Shown: in pieces, positions 45,142 through 55,960 of the stretch
Layout of the letters: each line of letters begins with the position of its first letter
Position numbering within the stretch: the first letter of the stretch is position 1
NCBI GenBank assembly: GCA_026225945.1
Contig: JAMJFZ010002307.1
Coordinates: 6,175,001-6,239,000, forward strand
Length of the DNA stretch: 64,000 bases
Origin: Cricetomys ansorgei
Lineage: Eukaryota > Chordata > Mammalia > Rodentia > Nesomyidae
Direction of reading: 5' to 3'
Made by a program: the position numbers and the translations under genes
The notes under the pieces: model-generated
What the model was told of the DNA's origin: nothing
Databases searched by the model: none
Seen by the model: the letters and a program-made list of their open reading frames with translations, nothing else

Positions 45142-45210
45142 CTTGGATGTGAAACCAGGACTTCACTAATGCTAGGCAATCACTTTGCACATAGCCTGAC
45201 GACAACCCAG
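45142..45210 (-). mobile_element. ID-like SINE, antisense
   Basis: gatgtgaaaccaggacttca, ctaatgctaggcaatcactt and tgcacatagcctga follow the antisense ID tRNA-like sequence. Confidence 0.6.
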
Positions 45211-45721
45211 TGAATTGTTTCAGTAACTTGAAATTCTCAAAATCTCAAAATCTAATGTGGTATTCTCTCTCCAATCCCTGTTTTTCCTCGCTTCTCCCCA
45301 GTCACTGTTCTTTATCTTCCTCTGACTCAGGTGGTCCACTGGGGAACCATGAGGTACCAGCAGGCACCATCATAACCCTGGAATCACCCTGCCATCTTAT
45401 CCATCTTTTCAACTAAATTGAAAATTCGGCATGTCTGTTCTTTAAATACCTCACAGTTCCATCAGTTTCTAAACTCACTAAAGGCTCCAGATGACTGTAA
45501 AGCTCCTTGTCCTGGACTCCATGTTCAAAAGGCCTCTCCTGTCCATGCTATGTGAACTGTACCCCTTTGTCCTATCTATCTTCAGCCTCTGTGTTATTTC
45601 TTCAAAGCCTTCAGTGTTTCCTGGAACATGCAATCATTGATTGATGTCTTTTCCAGTAAATCTAAAACTCTCACAATCGTGTAGAGGCCCTGTTGAAATG
45701 GGGATTGCTAGACTCCTGCCC
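45211..45721. other. Pyrimidine-rich non-coding DNA
   Basis: C/T-rich with no firm assignment; decayed L2 is possible but not supported by a clear string. Confidence 0.4.
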
Positions 45722-45815
45722 CCAGGACTTCAGATTCAGCAGGTCAAGCTGGGGGCTGAGCCTGTGTGTTTCTATCAATCTCCAGGGGGCACTCTGAAAG
45801 CCACAGTTGTACAGA
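45722..45815 (+). mobile_element. MER5-like hAT-Charlie DNA transposon remnant
   Basis: caggacttcagattcagcag, gtcaagctgggggctgagcc, tgtgtgtttctatcaatctc and cagggggcactctgaa follow the order of MER5A. Non-autonomous, no coding capacity. Confidence 0.55.
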
Positions 45816-47467
45816 GTATGAGTTCTTGAAGAGTAGGTCCTTGCCTGGATGGACACTGTATCTCTGGCATATGGAAAGAACTTTAGATGACATTCACAAA
45901 TGAGCAAGTTTTAAATGAGCCTGTTCTAATGTAATAGGCATTTCCATAGGCATTAGATTTAAATTACTATCCAAAAAAACTTCTAAGATAAAGCATTGCA
46001 TAAGTAGAAACATGTATCTTAGTCAAATGTGGCATACAACACCCTGGAAATGAAGGAGCTGTATCAATAAGTGCACTGATAATCAAAGTAGCATGCCTGT
46101 TCAATAAACATTCATTTATAACTTAGCTATTAAAAATCAGCTCTCAAAAGACCCATCTGAAGATCTCATTCCAATCTTCAGATTATGGTTTTTCCAAACT
46201 TTTTCTAAACTATTTTTTTTTTCTTTATTACTCCTCTCAACACTCCTTTTAAAAATATAAATCATTAACGCACGACAGTTACATTGCTCCAATTCATGTC
46301 TCCAAAAATGTGCACAGATTTAAAACTGTTTCTGCTTGTTTCTTTAATGTCTGGCCAGCCTGTTTCTAGCCACCTGCAGGTAATGCTCACAGACCCCCAA
46401 ACATCCAGCCAAGGGCTGAGCTAGTAATGGATTTGAGGCGGGAGAAGAAATAGAACAAATAAAATGAGTTATATTGAGTACAACAAATACACCATTTTAG
46501 TTGGAACGAAACAGACTTTGTTGCACAAGAGAAGCCATTCTCTCCTCGGAACTGGGGATGGATGGATATAAAGGATGCTACAAAGATATGGAAAGGGGAC
46601 CAGCACAGACCCCGCCCCCCCCAGACTCCTCTCCCCCATCTCAGTTAACCACTTGGCTCTGTAGTATGAGTCTCTCATGAGTTGCAGAGTATGAAAATGA
46701 AATCTCTTCAGTGGATAAAACACTAGGATTTCCCAGAGCAGCAATTGGCTCTGCTACATGTTTGTTGGACTGTGGACTCATTCCTCTTTTAGTGACAGGG
46801 CCAAGGGCTGATGTTGGGTGCTGCTGAGCACGTGAAACCCAGAAGCAACAGAAGAATCATTCAACCTTGGGCCAAATCCTAGAAGTGATTTAGAAACTTG
46901 GCCAGATATCTGTTGTCCTCTTATTTTATGTTTGGGTGAACATACATTAGAACAAAACAACAGTCAAAATACATAATGTAGCAAACACTTCCCAACCCAT
47001 TGGCAGGCATGCGAAAAGCAATTATAAATATTTCTGAGGCATCTGTCTGTGTCTCTTGGCTGACTCGTCCCAGTGAATTTTGACTCCTTAGTTGGCTATC
47101 AGTCAGCACACACCAGGACGGGATTCACCCTCTTCCCAGCAACCGTGCATTTAGAAAAAAAAAAATCCAATTCTAATACAATAACTTGCTAAACTGCTGT
47201 TGATTTTAGCTCCTGTGTTTAAGATTCACAATGACATTGCCTGACTTAAAACTAACCCACCTACCTACTTCTCCACACTACTTCCACACAAATTGCACTG
47301 AGGTTAATTTGGCTCAGAAGCTTTCTTTGTTCACTCTCCCAGGCCTCTACCTCTCTTTTGGCTTCTGCATGGATCCTGTGTTTCATTGTGATTGTACTGC
47401 TGGGCTTCTACAAATGTGTGGCTCCTCATTCTGATACCAACGACTATGGTGCAATATGTGTGTTTTT
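45816..47467. other. Unique non-coding DNA
   Basis: No repeat recognised over 1.65 kb, apart from short T and A runs (46211, 47155) and a C run at 46613. Frames here have no known domain. Confidence 0.45.
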
Positions 47468-47555
47468 CCATTAGACAGAATAGGTTCAAACCTTGGTGCT
47501 CTCACTGAATAATAATGTTACCATCAACAAGTTTCTAAAATGGTCAATGTCAGTT
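47468..47555 (+). mobile_element. MIR SINE remnant, sense
   Basis: ttagacagaataggttcaaa, ccttggtgctctcactgaat and caagtttctaaaatggtcaa follow MIR with a decayed core. Confidence 0.5.
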
Positions 47556-47799
47556 ACATTATCACTAAACATCTACATATACCTCTCTAGTATAGGAGAT
47601 AGGGAAAAGAAAGGGAGATGCTGCCATCAAAGTTCTAAGCAAAATCCTAGACCATAGTACATTCAGGCTTCCCTCCCCATCCCAGGCTAGATCCTACCCA
47701 TCTTCAAAACTTGCTTCATGAAATACTTTACCAAATAGACAATGTGTTTGTTGTAGCTATACTGACAGAATCCAAGATTTAGAATCAGCGTAGGAGGTC

Positions 47800-48140
47800 T
47801 TGATGGTTAGCGAGAAGATAAGATGTGATATACATACACACACATAAACTCTACAAGAGTAGTATGTAGTCATAAGGGAAAATGAAATTGTCACTGGTGA
47901 CAAATGTCTTGAACTGGAGGACATGATGTTAAGTGATAGAAACCACTAAGCAAGTAGCACATGCCCTCTAAGTGAAAGTTAAAAAGAAATCAACATAAAA
48001 GTAAAGTAGTTATTTGCAGACATTGGGAAGGGGGTGACAACAATTAGACTGTATTTGGTCACTGCACACTAAATACATACATAGAAAGTCCCTCTAATTC
48101 TATTAGCATGCATAATGAACATACAATAAGAGTTATTAAA
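47800..48140 (+). mobile_element. L1M LINE 3' end, sense
   Basis: agtatgtagtcataagggaa, aatgaaattgtcactggtga, gaactggaggacatgatgtt, aagtgatagaaaccactaag and ttgggaagggggtgacaaca match the 3' end of an old L1M. Non-coding. Confidence 0.75.
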
Positions 48141-49242
48141 ATCACCCCCCCCAAATAATCTTTCCTCGTGTCACCTTCCTTGTCGTCATCCTCCTTATTT
48201 TGCCACAGGGATGCAAAGGTCACTTAACTACACAAAAATGTATACCCTATTCCTTTGCTGTTTGTACACGGGATATTTTAATCTAAGCCTTACAGCCATT
48301 GCTAGAGGTTTTTGAATTTCAATGCATTTAGCTATTTTCCTTTTTCATTAATCAGTCAGTGCATGTGCTGAGTCTAAAGTCTAAATAAGTTAACACTTGT
48401 CGTAAACAAGGTTATAAATATAGAGTGACTTATGACTAGAGAGAGATATAAGACAAAATTTTTATAATACAAATTTTTAATAATTTTTATGTTTTCATTG
48501 CTGCATGGCTGAAGACGATTTTTTAAAGCAGACTAATTTTATTGCTTATAGATCTAAATGTGAGACACATATTCCTTATGTGATTTAACCCATCTGTCAA
48601 AAATTGACTTCACATCAGGCATTGTGATTAGTCATGATCAAGGAGTGCTCAGGCATGCTAGGCTGCCTGCACAGCTCCAGGTAGTGCCAACCCAATCTGG
48701 TTATCTCTAAATAGATGAACAGCATGTTATTCTATATAGAACCTATCTTCCTTAGAAGATGCAGTCTTAAAAACAAACTAGTGTGAGCCCATAGTGGTCA
48801 TTATTGAACATTTGTCAAAGCCAAAGAACTATTCCATAAGAAGACAACATGTAGGTCTCAGGCAAACAATACTGACCAAACCTGTAGCTTCCTATTGGCA
48901 AAGAGATGCCCATTAGTTCTCCTGTAGCTACAGAAAAGGTCCATTTTGTAAACTCTTCTATGGAGACATAATCAAATGCTACCCATAAGGTAAAGAACAC
49001 TACCTAAAATTAAATGAGTTAACATTCCTTTCCTTACTAGCACTGGCTAAGGTTCCCATGTCTGACAGCCGCTTGAAGCACACATGAAACATGTCCCTCA
49101 TCACAGAGAGTTCTAGCAAACAGAGTTGCCTCTAGAGAATTAAAACAAAAAAAAATCTAGTTTTTTTAAAAAAAAAAGAATCTAATTATGCTGCTCTGTT
49201 TAGTTAGATCCATTATTAATTGGATTATTGGCTCACCGTTAG
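48141..49242. other. Unique non-coding DNA, partly conserved-looking
   Basis: No repeat recognised. The sequence from 49170 is AT-rich with attattaattggattattgg, a homeodomain-type cluster leading into the palindrome at 49243. Confidence 0.45.
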
Positions 49243-49259
49243 TGAACAATAATTGTTCA
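49243..49259. promoter_or_regulatory. Perfect 17-bp palindrome with two SOX-type cores
   Basis: TGAACAATAATTGTTCA: two inverted AACAAT cores around a single central A. SOX HMG-domain proteins bind ACAAT/AACAAT, and facing pairs are known dimer sites for some SOX groups. Thirty bases upstream lies attattaattggattattgg. Function is inferred from motif only. Confidence 0.35.
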
Positions 49260-49275
49260 TCATTGTCATTGAGAT

Positions 49276-49308
49276 GAAAAAGAGAAAAAAGAAAGAAGAA
49301 GAAGAAAA
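49276..49308. repeat. GAA-rich simple sequence
   Basis: gaaaaaga and agaagaagaag units over about 30 bases. Confidence 0.8.
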
Positions 49309-49379
49309 ACAGCCCTTAGATACAAAACATCTGTGACTCTTCATTTACAAGCCTGGAATATACTCCGAGCCAATATTAG

Positions 49380-49384
<5 letters not shown>

Positions 49385-49426
<42 letters not shown>
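49385..49426. repeat. Uninterrupted 42-base poly(T)
   Basis: The longest homopolymer in the window. No SINE or L1 body follows on the right, so it is either a tail whose element is lost, or an expanded tract or sequencing-sensitive site. Confidence 0.9.
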
Positions 49427-49429
<3 letters not shown>

Positions 49430-49944
49430 GATAGAGGACATTATTTAATTTTTAAAAGCCTCTATTCCACACTTTCTATTAGCTTTGATTTCTTTTTTTT
49501 TAAGTCAGTTACTTTCACAGGCACAAAGTGGCTCAACTTGGACACATTTATCCAAATTGACCTCCCACCCTGTTCTTTTCTCTCTAGTACTGAACACCCT
49601 TGAACTTTTCAAAAGATCAGTCATAGATAAATCCAGAATTTAAAAGCTTTTGTGAAATGCTCCCTCCCTCATTGTCAAAAAGAGCCCATTCTTGGTATTT
49701 CTTTATGCGAAGTTTGTAAGTGGGTAATTTATATGAGGCAATCTCCCTTAATAACCAACTCTGCTAACAAGACACTGGGCAATTTGTCTGTGATTTCCAC
49801 TATTGTCCAGTTTATGGTGTCTCCCAAATTTTAAGGAAGATACAAATATTTAAATAATGTTGTTAGCATTCCCTGTGCCATACTGGTTCTGGCTGCAGAA
49901 GGGCAGATGGTTCCTGCTTCCTTTCAGAAAAGAATGTGGCATAG
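49427..49944. other. Unique non-coding DNA
   Basis: Nothing recognised; the 60-codon frame at 49652 is unremarkable. Confidence 0.5.
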
Positions 49945-50128
49945 CGCTTTTCCAAATGTGGTCCTGGGCCGTGCTAGGAGTCTGTCAAGAAGGTTTAAGT
50001 AAGTAGACGCCTACGGAGCACCCTCCAGGGCTCAGTCATAACCCTGAGTTTGGAAGCTAGGAATCTGCATTTAAGAAGTTCTGAAGAGCCTGAGGTGCAT
50101 CTTCTGGTTGACAATCACAGTCATGATG
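49945..50128 (+). mobile_element. MER5A-like hAT-Charlie remnant
   Basis: gcgcttttccaaatgtggtc then ctgggccgtgctaggagtct begins it, and aggaatctgcatttaagaag, gagcctgaggtgcatcttct and ggttgacaatcac end it, the order of a nearly full-length MER5A. Confidence 0.65.
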
Positions 50129-50727
50129 GCAGGGCCAAGGTCGAAAGGCTCCACACCACGAAGACCTGACTGACTGAGCCTGAGAAGCAAAGATGTAGAT
50201 TGTTAGGACAACTGCAAAATGACATAATGGGACCAATGGCTCACATTCCAGCAGACTTCAGTATTTATTTAATATAGCCATGAATACATTTATTTACAAA
50301 TACATGAATTTATGGACGACTCACACGTATGAATAAGTAAATGCAATTTTCAAGCTATGCTGTGGAATTGGGTCATAATGAATATTCAGTTTGCCGCATG
50401 TGGTATACGTAAGAAGCACAGCAGGAAGTCAGAGGCGGGTCTGATTTAAGCCATTATGGTTGCCACCAGAAAGATATTACAACTATAAGCTTCTGCAGCC
50501 ATGCTGCATGCTGCATTTAAAAAAGCAAACAGTACAAATTTCTGCAGAGTTTTATCGCATGGTCCCCACTGTTCAAAGCAATCTCTAAAATGTGACTCCT
50601 TTTCAAAGGGCAAATTGGCCTTGAGGGAAAGCCTTGTATTACTTCTGCTGGTCTTGTTTTAACCCCTATCCCCAGAATCTGTTGGTTGTTAAACAATGTT
50701 AGCAGGTAGATAGAGGGATGGTGCATG
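50129..50727. other. Unique non-coding DNA
   Basis: Nothing recognised. Confidence 0.5.
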
Positions 50728-50835
50728 GAGGATAGGTGGGTGGGCAGATGACTGGGTGGGTGGGTGGGTGGGTGGATGGAGAGATGGATTAACGGTTAGG
50801 TGGATGGATGGACAAATGAATGGGTGAGTGGTAAG
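50728..50835 (+). repeat. (GGTG/GGAT)n simple repeat including (GGGT)5
   Basis: Degenerate tetranucleotide tract. At 50754-50772 five GGG runs are separated by single T, a strong G-quadruplex-forming pattern on the plus strand. Confidence 0.9.
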
Positions 50836-51134
50836 TGGAAGAACATATATGTAAATGAGTGCATGTAGTCATAACAACAAGGACCATCTCCTATGAAAGC
50901 AGCCAACAACCTTCAGAATTCCTTGAATTTCCTGGAACTACATTAGAAATTATGAAACAGAATAGCAAGCAGCTGTTGAGGTAGGGCACAGTGAACTTTA
51001 TTAGCAATGCTGCCTTCTCTGACTTCCTTTAATGCACCGATCAAAGCTCATCTTCTCCTGGGACTATTTCCTGCCAGTTAGAGAGAAGTTCGGCATAATT
51101 GTCTTATTGCTTTAAAATCTGTTATGAGAATAAA
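50836..51134. other. Unique non-coding DNA
   Basis: Nothing recognised. Confidence 0.5.
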
Positions 51135-51300
51135 GAGAAAAGAACTTCTCTGGGCCAGCAAGATTGCATAGTGGTGAAAGCACTTGCTGTCAATCAGATG
51201 ACCTGAGTTTCCATCCTTGGGGCCCACATTCGGGAGATAACCAGCTCTCACAAACTGCCTTCTGACCTCCATATGAATTCAACAGCCTGCACTCCCATCA
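51135..51300 (+). mobile_element. tRNA-derived SINE, B4A/RSINE1-like, sense
   Basis: ctctgggccagcaagattgc, atagtggtgaaagcacttgc, agatgacctgagtttccatc, cttggggcccacattcggga and aactgccttctgacctccat follow the element from tRNA head to body. Confidence 0.75.
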
Positions 51301-51342
51301 GCAAACCAACCAACCAACCAACCAATCAACCAATCAATCAAT
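51301..51342. repeat. (CAAC)n/(CAAT)n simple repeat
   Basis: Tail of the preceding SINE: ccaaccaa units turning into caat. Confidence 0.9.
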
Positions 51343-51805
51343 ATAAGAATAATAAGTTTCCAGTGCTAGCTATACCTTTCATCATTGCAGAAAACAGCAT
51401 CTTCCACAGGATGTTCTGAATAAAATTTATCTCACAACAATCAGCAGTGACTTATCAAAATTCCAAATGGTCTTTAAAACTAGGTAAACTTAATTAGACA
51501 ACAGAATTCAGCCACTTAGAGGGTAGAAGCATTTAGTTGATAGACATTTTTACTACTTAGTACAGTGGAGAAAACAGAACAAGGTTAAAAAAAAACCTTA
51601 TTAGAAATAAAATGAGAAAGTCACATTTTGAAAGTACAGATTTAGCACATCCAAAGACAGCTGAAGATTTTAAGTATTTAAGTATTTGGATTTACATAAA
51701 TACAGAGGTATTCTACAAGATTTTGACTATGTTGATTATAGTACATTTGAGACATGTGGAAAGCAGAACAAGCCATGTACATCATGGAAATATTTCACTA
51801 GTGCC
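51343..51805. other. Unique AT-rich non-coding DNA
   Basis: Nothing recognised. The 123-codon plus frame at 51612-51983 runs from here into the CTAT repeat and an antisense B1 and is not gene-like. Confidence 0.5.
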
Positions 51806-51888
51806 CCATCATCCATCTGTCTGTCCTCATCAATCAATCTATCTAACTATCTATCTAATCTACCACATACCTGCCTACCTACCTGAAA
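51806..51888. repeat. (ATCT)n/(CTAC)n simple repeat
   Basis: atccatctgtct, atctatctaact and ctacctacct units. Confidence 0.85.
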
Positions 51889-52015
51889 GGTTTTCATGTA
51901 GTCTAGGCTGGTCTCAATATTACCATGTAGCTGAGGATGACCTTGATTTTCCAGTCCTTCAGCTTCTACTACCTAAGTGTTAAGTTTACAGGTGTGTGGC
52001 ACCATGCCCAATTCT
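51889..52015 (-). mobile_element. Old B1-like SINE, antisense
   Basis: ttttcatgtagtctaggctg, gtctcaatattaccatgtag, ctgaggatgaccttgatttt and gtgtggcaccatgcccaatt follow the antisense old B1 pattern. Confidence 0.75.
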
Positions 52016-53170
52016 CACTAGAACTTTAGAAGTTTCAAATGAAGCAAATCCTAGCCCACTTTTATGTTTACTTTAAGTGCTTATCTATTAAACAGGAAAC
52101 ACATTTTATTAGTACTTAATAAATGCCTGCACATAGAAAGATCTTGGCCATATTACTAAGCAATAAACTCAGAGATTGTCCTGAAATTAATATTGGTGCT
52201 ATGCAGAATGTTTAAGTTCACTTTCTCTCAGAATCTGAAGGAGGACCATGTAAAGATAATCGTGTGGCTTCATTTCCATGACAACTGTTCTCATTTCATG
52301 TATCATTGCTTCAGTCAAGCATGTGGCTCTTGCCCAGAAGTCACTAAGCAAGCCAGGTTCCTTAACAAACTGTGAGACTCTTTACTGTCATGGAAATCTG
52401 GGACACTGCTGTCGGCTTTAGACTCCCAAGCTGGCCAGAGTAGTCCAAGGGTTGTGTGGAAGGGGATTTTAGATTATTCCAGAGCAACCCAATTTCCAGC
52501 GTTATAAATGGTGTGGCCAGATGGCTGCAACTTCCAGTCTATGCTACCTAACATATCTTCGTTAGCAGTGCCTCAGTTATTATCCATGAGGTTATAAAAG
52601 AGCCTTTCCTTCACAAGTTTTAACACTTGGTTTTATACAAAGGGAAGCAATGTATCCCTAATTTGGCATATATGCTAAGGCCTTGCATTCAGAAGCACAT
52701 GTTAGTGGTAAGGTTTAGAATGACCTTCATCAACAAATACTCCTTGAGAGTCTACCATCCCAATACATATTGCCTTATTAAAAACTCACAGTACCCACTA
52801 AAATTGGTGATAAGGAAATAGTTTACACAAAGTCCCGTGAGGTCACATGTCAAACATGTCAAAGTCACCCAGATGGGAAGACTATGAATCATGATCTAAG
52901 GCCAAGTGCACTACCAAAAGCCATGCTGTTTTCATTGTGCTTTATGGACGTTCCATTTTCCCGGGATGCTCAATCTCACTAAGTTAATAATGTGTCCATG
53001 CAAAGCTAACTGAATAAAGCCATAGCCAAAATGCTAAAACAACAATCAGACAGTGATGAACAAAAGGCTATCTCAAACAAGGGCGAAGGCAAGAACTAAC
53101 ACTCAAGATGGTTCTCTGTCCTGTGCACAGTGCATGTGCACTATGGCATGCATGTGCTTGCATGTGCGTG
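52016..53170. other. Unique non-coding DNA
   Basis: Nothing recognised over 1.15 kb. Confidence 0.5.
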
Positions 53171-53174
53171 TATA

Positions 53175-53225
<51 letters not shown>

Positions 53226-53226
53226 T
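53171..53226. repeat. (CA)n microsatellite
   Basis: About 25 CA units preceded by tgcatgtgcgtg-type sequence. Confidence 0.95.
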
Positions 53227-54189
53227 CACGATCAGTTTAACCAAAATCTTCAGGAGAAAATTCTCAAAATTTATTGTTTAAATGGGTAAAAATGGCCTTT
53301 TCAGATTTTTTAAATTAAAAGTAATGCAAAACTACAACTGGGTAAAAAAAAAATTAGAGATTTTAAAGCATATTAAGTCAAGGTTGCCAAGTGACATCTG
53401 AGAGACTTTATCATCCAGCAATGAGTGCACATCATTAATATTTAAAACACTACTGAGCAGAAAACTCATGAGTGAACATATAAATGTCTAAACAATGTAA
53501 CATTCCAGTTTCATGAATAATAGTATATAATGATAAGGCTATGTTTATTCGCCTGTCAAATTTATAAGCAATCGAAACACATATCTCAACCCTAGAAACT
53601 GATTTAAGAGCATTACAATGTAATTTTAGAGAGTAGTAGAAATACAGATGATTCTCATTTTCTGTTTATTTCTAGATTGTCTAAGCAGCAATAAAGAGAA
53701 GAAAAACAATTAATAATTTGGACACAAAACACCCTACGTCATTTAGTAACCAAATTAAACTAGTCCAAAGAAAAAATGACATTAAAAACTACATAATCAT
53801 AAATCTAGTAGTCAACACCATAAAACAATAGATTAAGCTGATACGTCTCTTTAGATTTTTATAATGCCCCAAAGTTCTCTTAAAATACATCTCCAATCAG
53901 CTTATTCTTATCTAGCTTTTAATAGACAAAGGCTTTATTTAATTTAAAATTAAGCTGGAAAAGCAAATACTTAGAAGGTAGATAGTTTACACTAAAATAT
54001 AAATGATAGGCTATTTGTGGGAATGAGGTTTGCTTGCAGGGCTCAGAGGCAATATGCCTGTGCCCCAGAGTGAACAAAGAGGTCACTTTGTATGGAGAGG
54101 GGAGTTGGCCATCAAACCAGAGGCCACAAATGCTGAAGATAGCCCTGTCAGACACCTAAAACTCAGATTCCTTAAAAGGCCCTTGTCCT
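53227..54189. other. Unique AT-rich non-coding DNA
   Basis: No repeat or gene recognised. Confidence 0.5.
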
Positions 54190-54420
54190 GGATTTTAAGC
54201 TATGCCTCCTGGTTGGAAGGAAGCAGCTGTGGGCACAGATGTGGTCTCTCCCCGTGAACCAGGCCAAGGCTCTGCCACAGGGAAAGAGGTTAATATAGCT
54301 TTAATGCTGGCAGATTAGATAGTTGGCCTGTTTGTTAGACATAATTGAATCTGCATCAATGAGAACAGCTCTTGATGACGCACAATGTCACAAATCCAGC
54401 ATAAGAAGGACAGTTTAAGA
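54020..54420. promoter_or_regulatory. Candidate conserved non-coding element
   Basis: Repeat-free and of mixed composition. Contains gaacaaagaggtcactttg (SOX/TCF-like core beside an AGGTCA half-site, 54071-54089), gacataattgaatctgcatc and cttgatgacgcacaatgtca (near-CRE TGACGCA). The motif density suggests an enhancer but alignment was not possible. Confidence 0.3.
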
Positions 54421-54904
54421 TCTGGTGACAGAACACACATGCTGGTGAATGAAAATGCTGGATCTATAAGGGGGAAGAGCAATGCAAACACAGTATGTGG
54501 GAATTTTATGTTTTCACATAGAGGTAATCATTTATCTTAAAGGAAGGTCTCTCCAAGTAGTAGCATGAATAAAGACATTAATGGATTTTAAATGCTTAAG
54601 AAAATTACAAACAAGTACAGGGAAGAAAATGAAAACGAAAGATTTTTTTTCACTTGGCTAATTATTTGTAGACTATTTAGGGTAATAGAAAGAAAGGGGA
54701 TTATCACACTGAACTCTGTGTACTAGAAAAGGATTCCATCCCAACTTCATAATACAGACTGCTTCCAAGTTGTTTCTCAAATTACAAACTAGTCACTCTA
54801 AAGGATGTGCTATGTTAGATGGATTTCTTCTAGATAAATGCATTAGGTGAAATGCAGAGAGTCTTTGGAAAGCATTTTCTTAAAACTAAAATATTCACAT
54901 GTGT
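54421..54904. other. Unique AT-rich non-coding DNA
   Basis: Nothing recognised. Confidence 0.5.
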
Positions 54905-55049
54905 TCAGGGAGTATCTCTGTCTACCAGCTATGGTTCCCATGCACTTGAGACATATCAATGAAAGAAACCAAAACAGTTACTTTCATGACAAACTCAAAC
55001 TGCAGTGAAAGAGGCAAGCAAATAAATCATGAGTATAATAAACAAACAT
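54905..55049 (+). mobile_element. Ancient mammalian repeat, left part
   Basis: accagctatggttcccatgc, caatgaaagaaaccaaaaca, gttactttcatgacaaactc and gaggcaagcaaataaatcat follow the same old repeat type as at 19452. The element is interrupted by the B4 that follows and continues at 55445. Confidence 0.45.
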
Positions 55050-55371
55050 GGCTGAAGCACTTTTAGTGGCTACAGCACTTTACACGCCAGCAAGTACACT
55101 GGAGTTCAGGTCCCAGACCATGTTAATGCTGGTGAGCTAGTCATAGTGCAGACTGTGCAAAATGTGAAGAGAGGTGATTCCCTAGAGCTACTGGCTAGTT
55201 AGAGACCCTGTATCAAAGAATAAACTGGGGAGTCATGGAGAAGATTCCTGACACCAGCCTCGGGTCTTCACAGGCATGTGCACATGCATGCACCTGCACA
55301 CACAGTTACATACAGAGACATAAACAGACACAGGCATGTGCATGCACACATGTGTGCCCACAGTTACTCAG
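55050..55371 (+). mobile_element. B4-type composite SINE, sense
   Basis: tRNA-like start (tggctacagcactttacacg, ccagcaagtacactggagtt, caggtcccagaccatgtta), B1-like middle (gtgattccctagagctactg, agagaccctgtatcaaagaa), then aagattcctgacaccagcct and a CA-type tail. Confidence 0.75.
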
Positions 55372-55376
55372 ACACA

Positions 55377-55426
<50 letters not shown>
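55372..55426. repeat. (CA)n microsatellite, tail of the B4
   Basis: About 25 CA units with one T interruption. Confidence 0.95.
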
Positions 55427-55427
<1 letters not shown>

Positions 55428-55444
55428 CATATATGCATGGAAAG

Positions 55445-55960
55445 AAACAAGTAAATAGACAAAGTACATAGTATTTTGTGACAAGTGCTTCAGAGGAAGA
55501 AAGAGTGGGATAAAGAAACCTGGTTAGGACAAGGGGTGGATTTCAATTTGAGGAGGGAGTCAAGATGAACTACCTAGGAAAGATGGATTTGATCAAAGTC
55601 ACAGGCAAAGAGGAACGATCTAAGAAGGTATCTGTGGAGAAAGCAGTCCACGTTAAGGAGAAAGTCTATGCAGTGAGAGTGTTCCTGGCTTGCAGAAAAA
55701 TCTTAAGGATAAGTGTAGCTGCAAGGGGTTGTGGGGGAATAAGGAGAAAGGGTTAAGAGATGAGCTAAGGAAGAAAGCCTGGTTACCCAGGTGCTCTAGG
55801 CAGCTGAAGATCTGACTTATATTTTGGTATGTGGAGTTACTAGGAGATTTGAGCAGAAGAGTGACTTTAATTGATAGATCCTTAAAGGGCACCCAGATAC
55901 ACTGGAGAAAGACAGTGGAAGCAGAGCGGATTGCTGAGCAATTTCTGTGGTGTCAGAAAC
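55445..55960 (+). mobile_element. Ancient mammalian repeat, right part
   Basis: aacaagtaaatagacaaagt, gacaagtgcttcagaggaag, ggagatttgagcagaagagt, gactttaattgatagatcct and gaaagacagtggaagcagag keep the order of the downstream half of this repeat type. Family name not certain. Confidence 0.45.
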
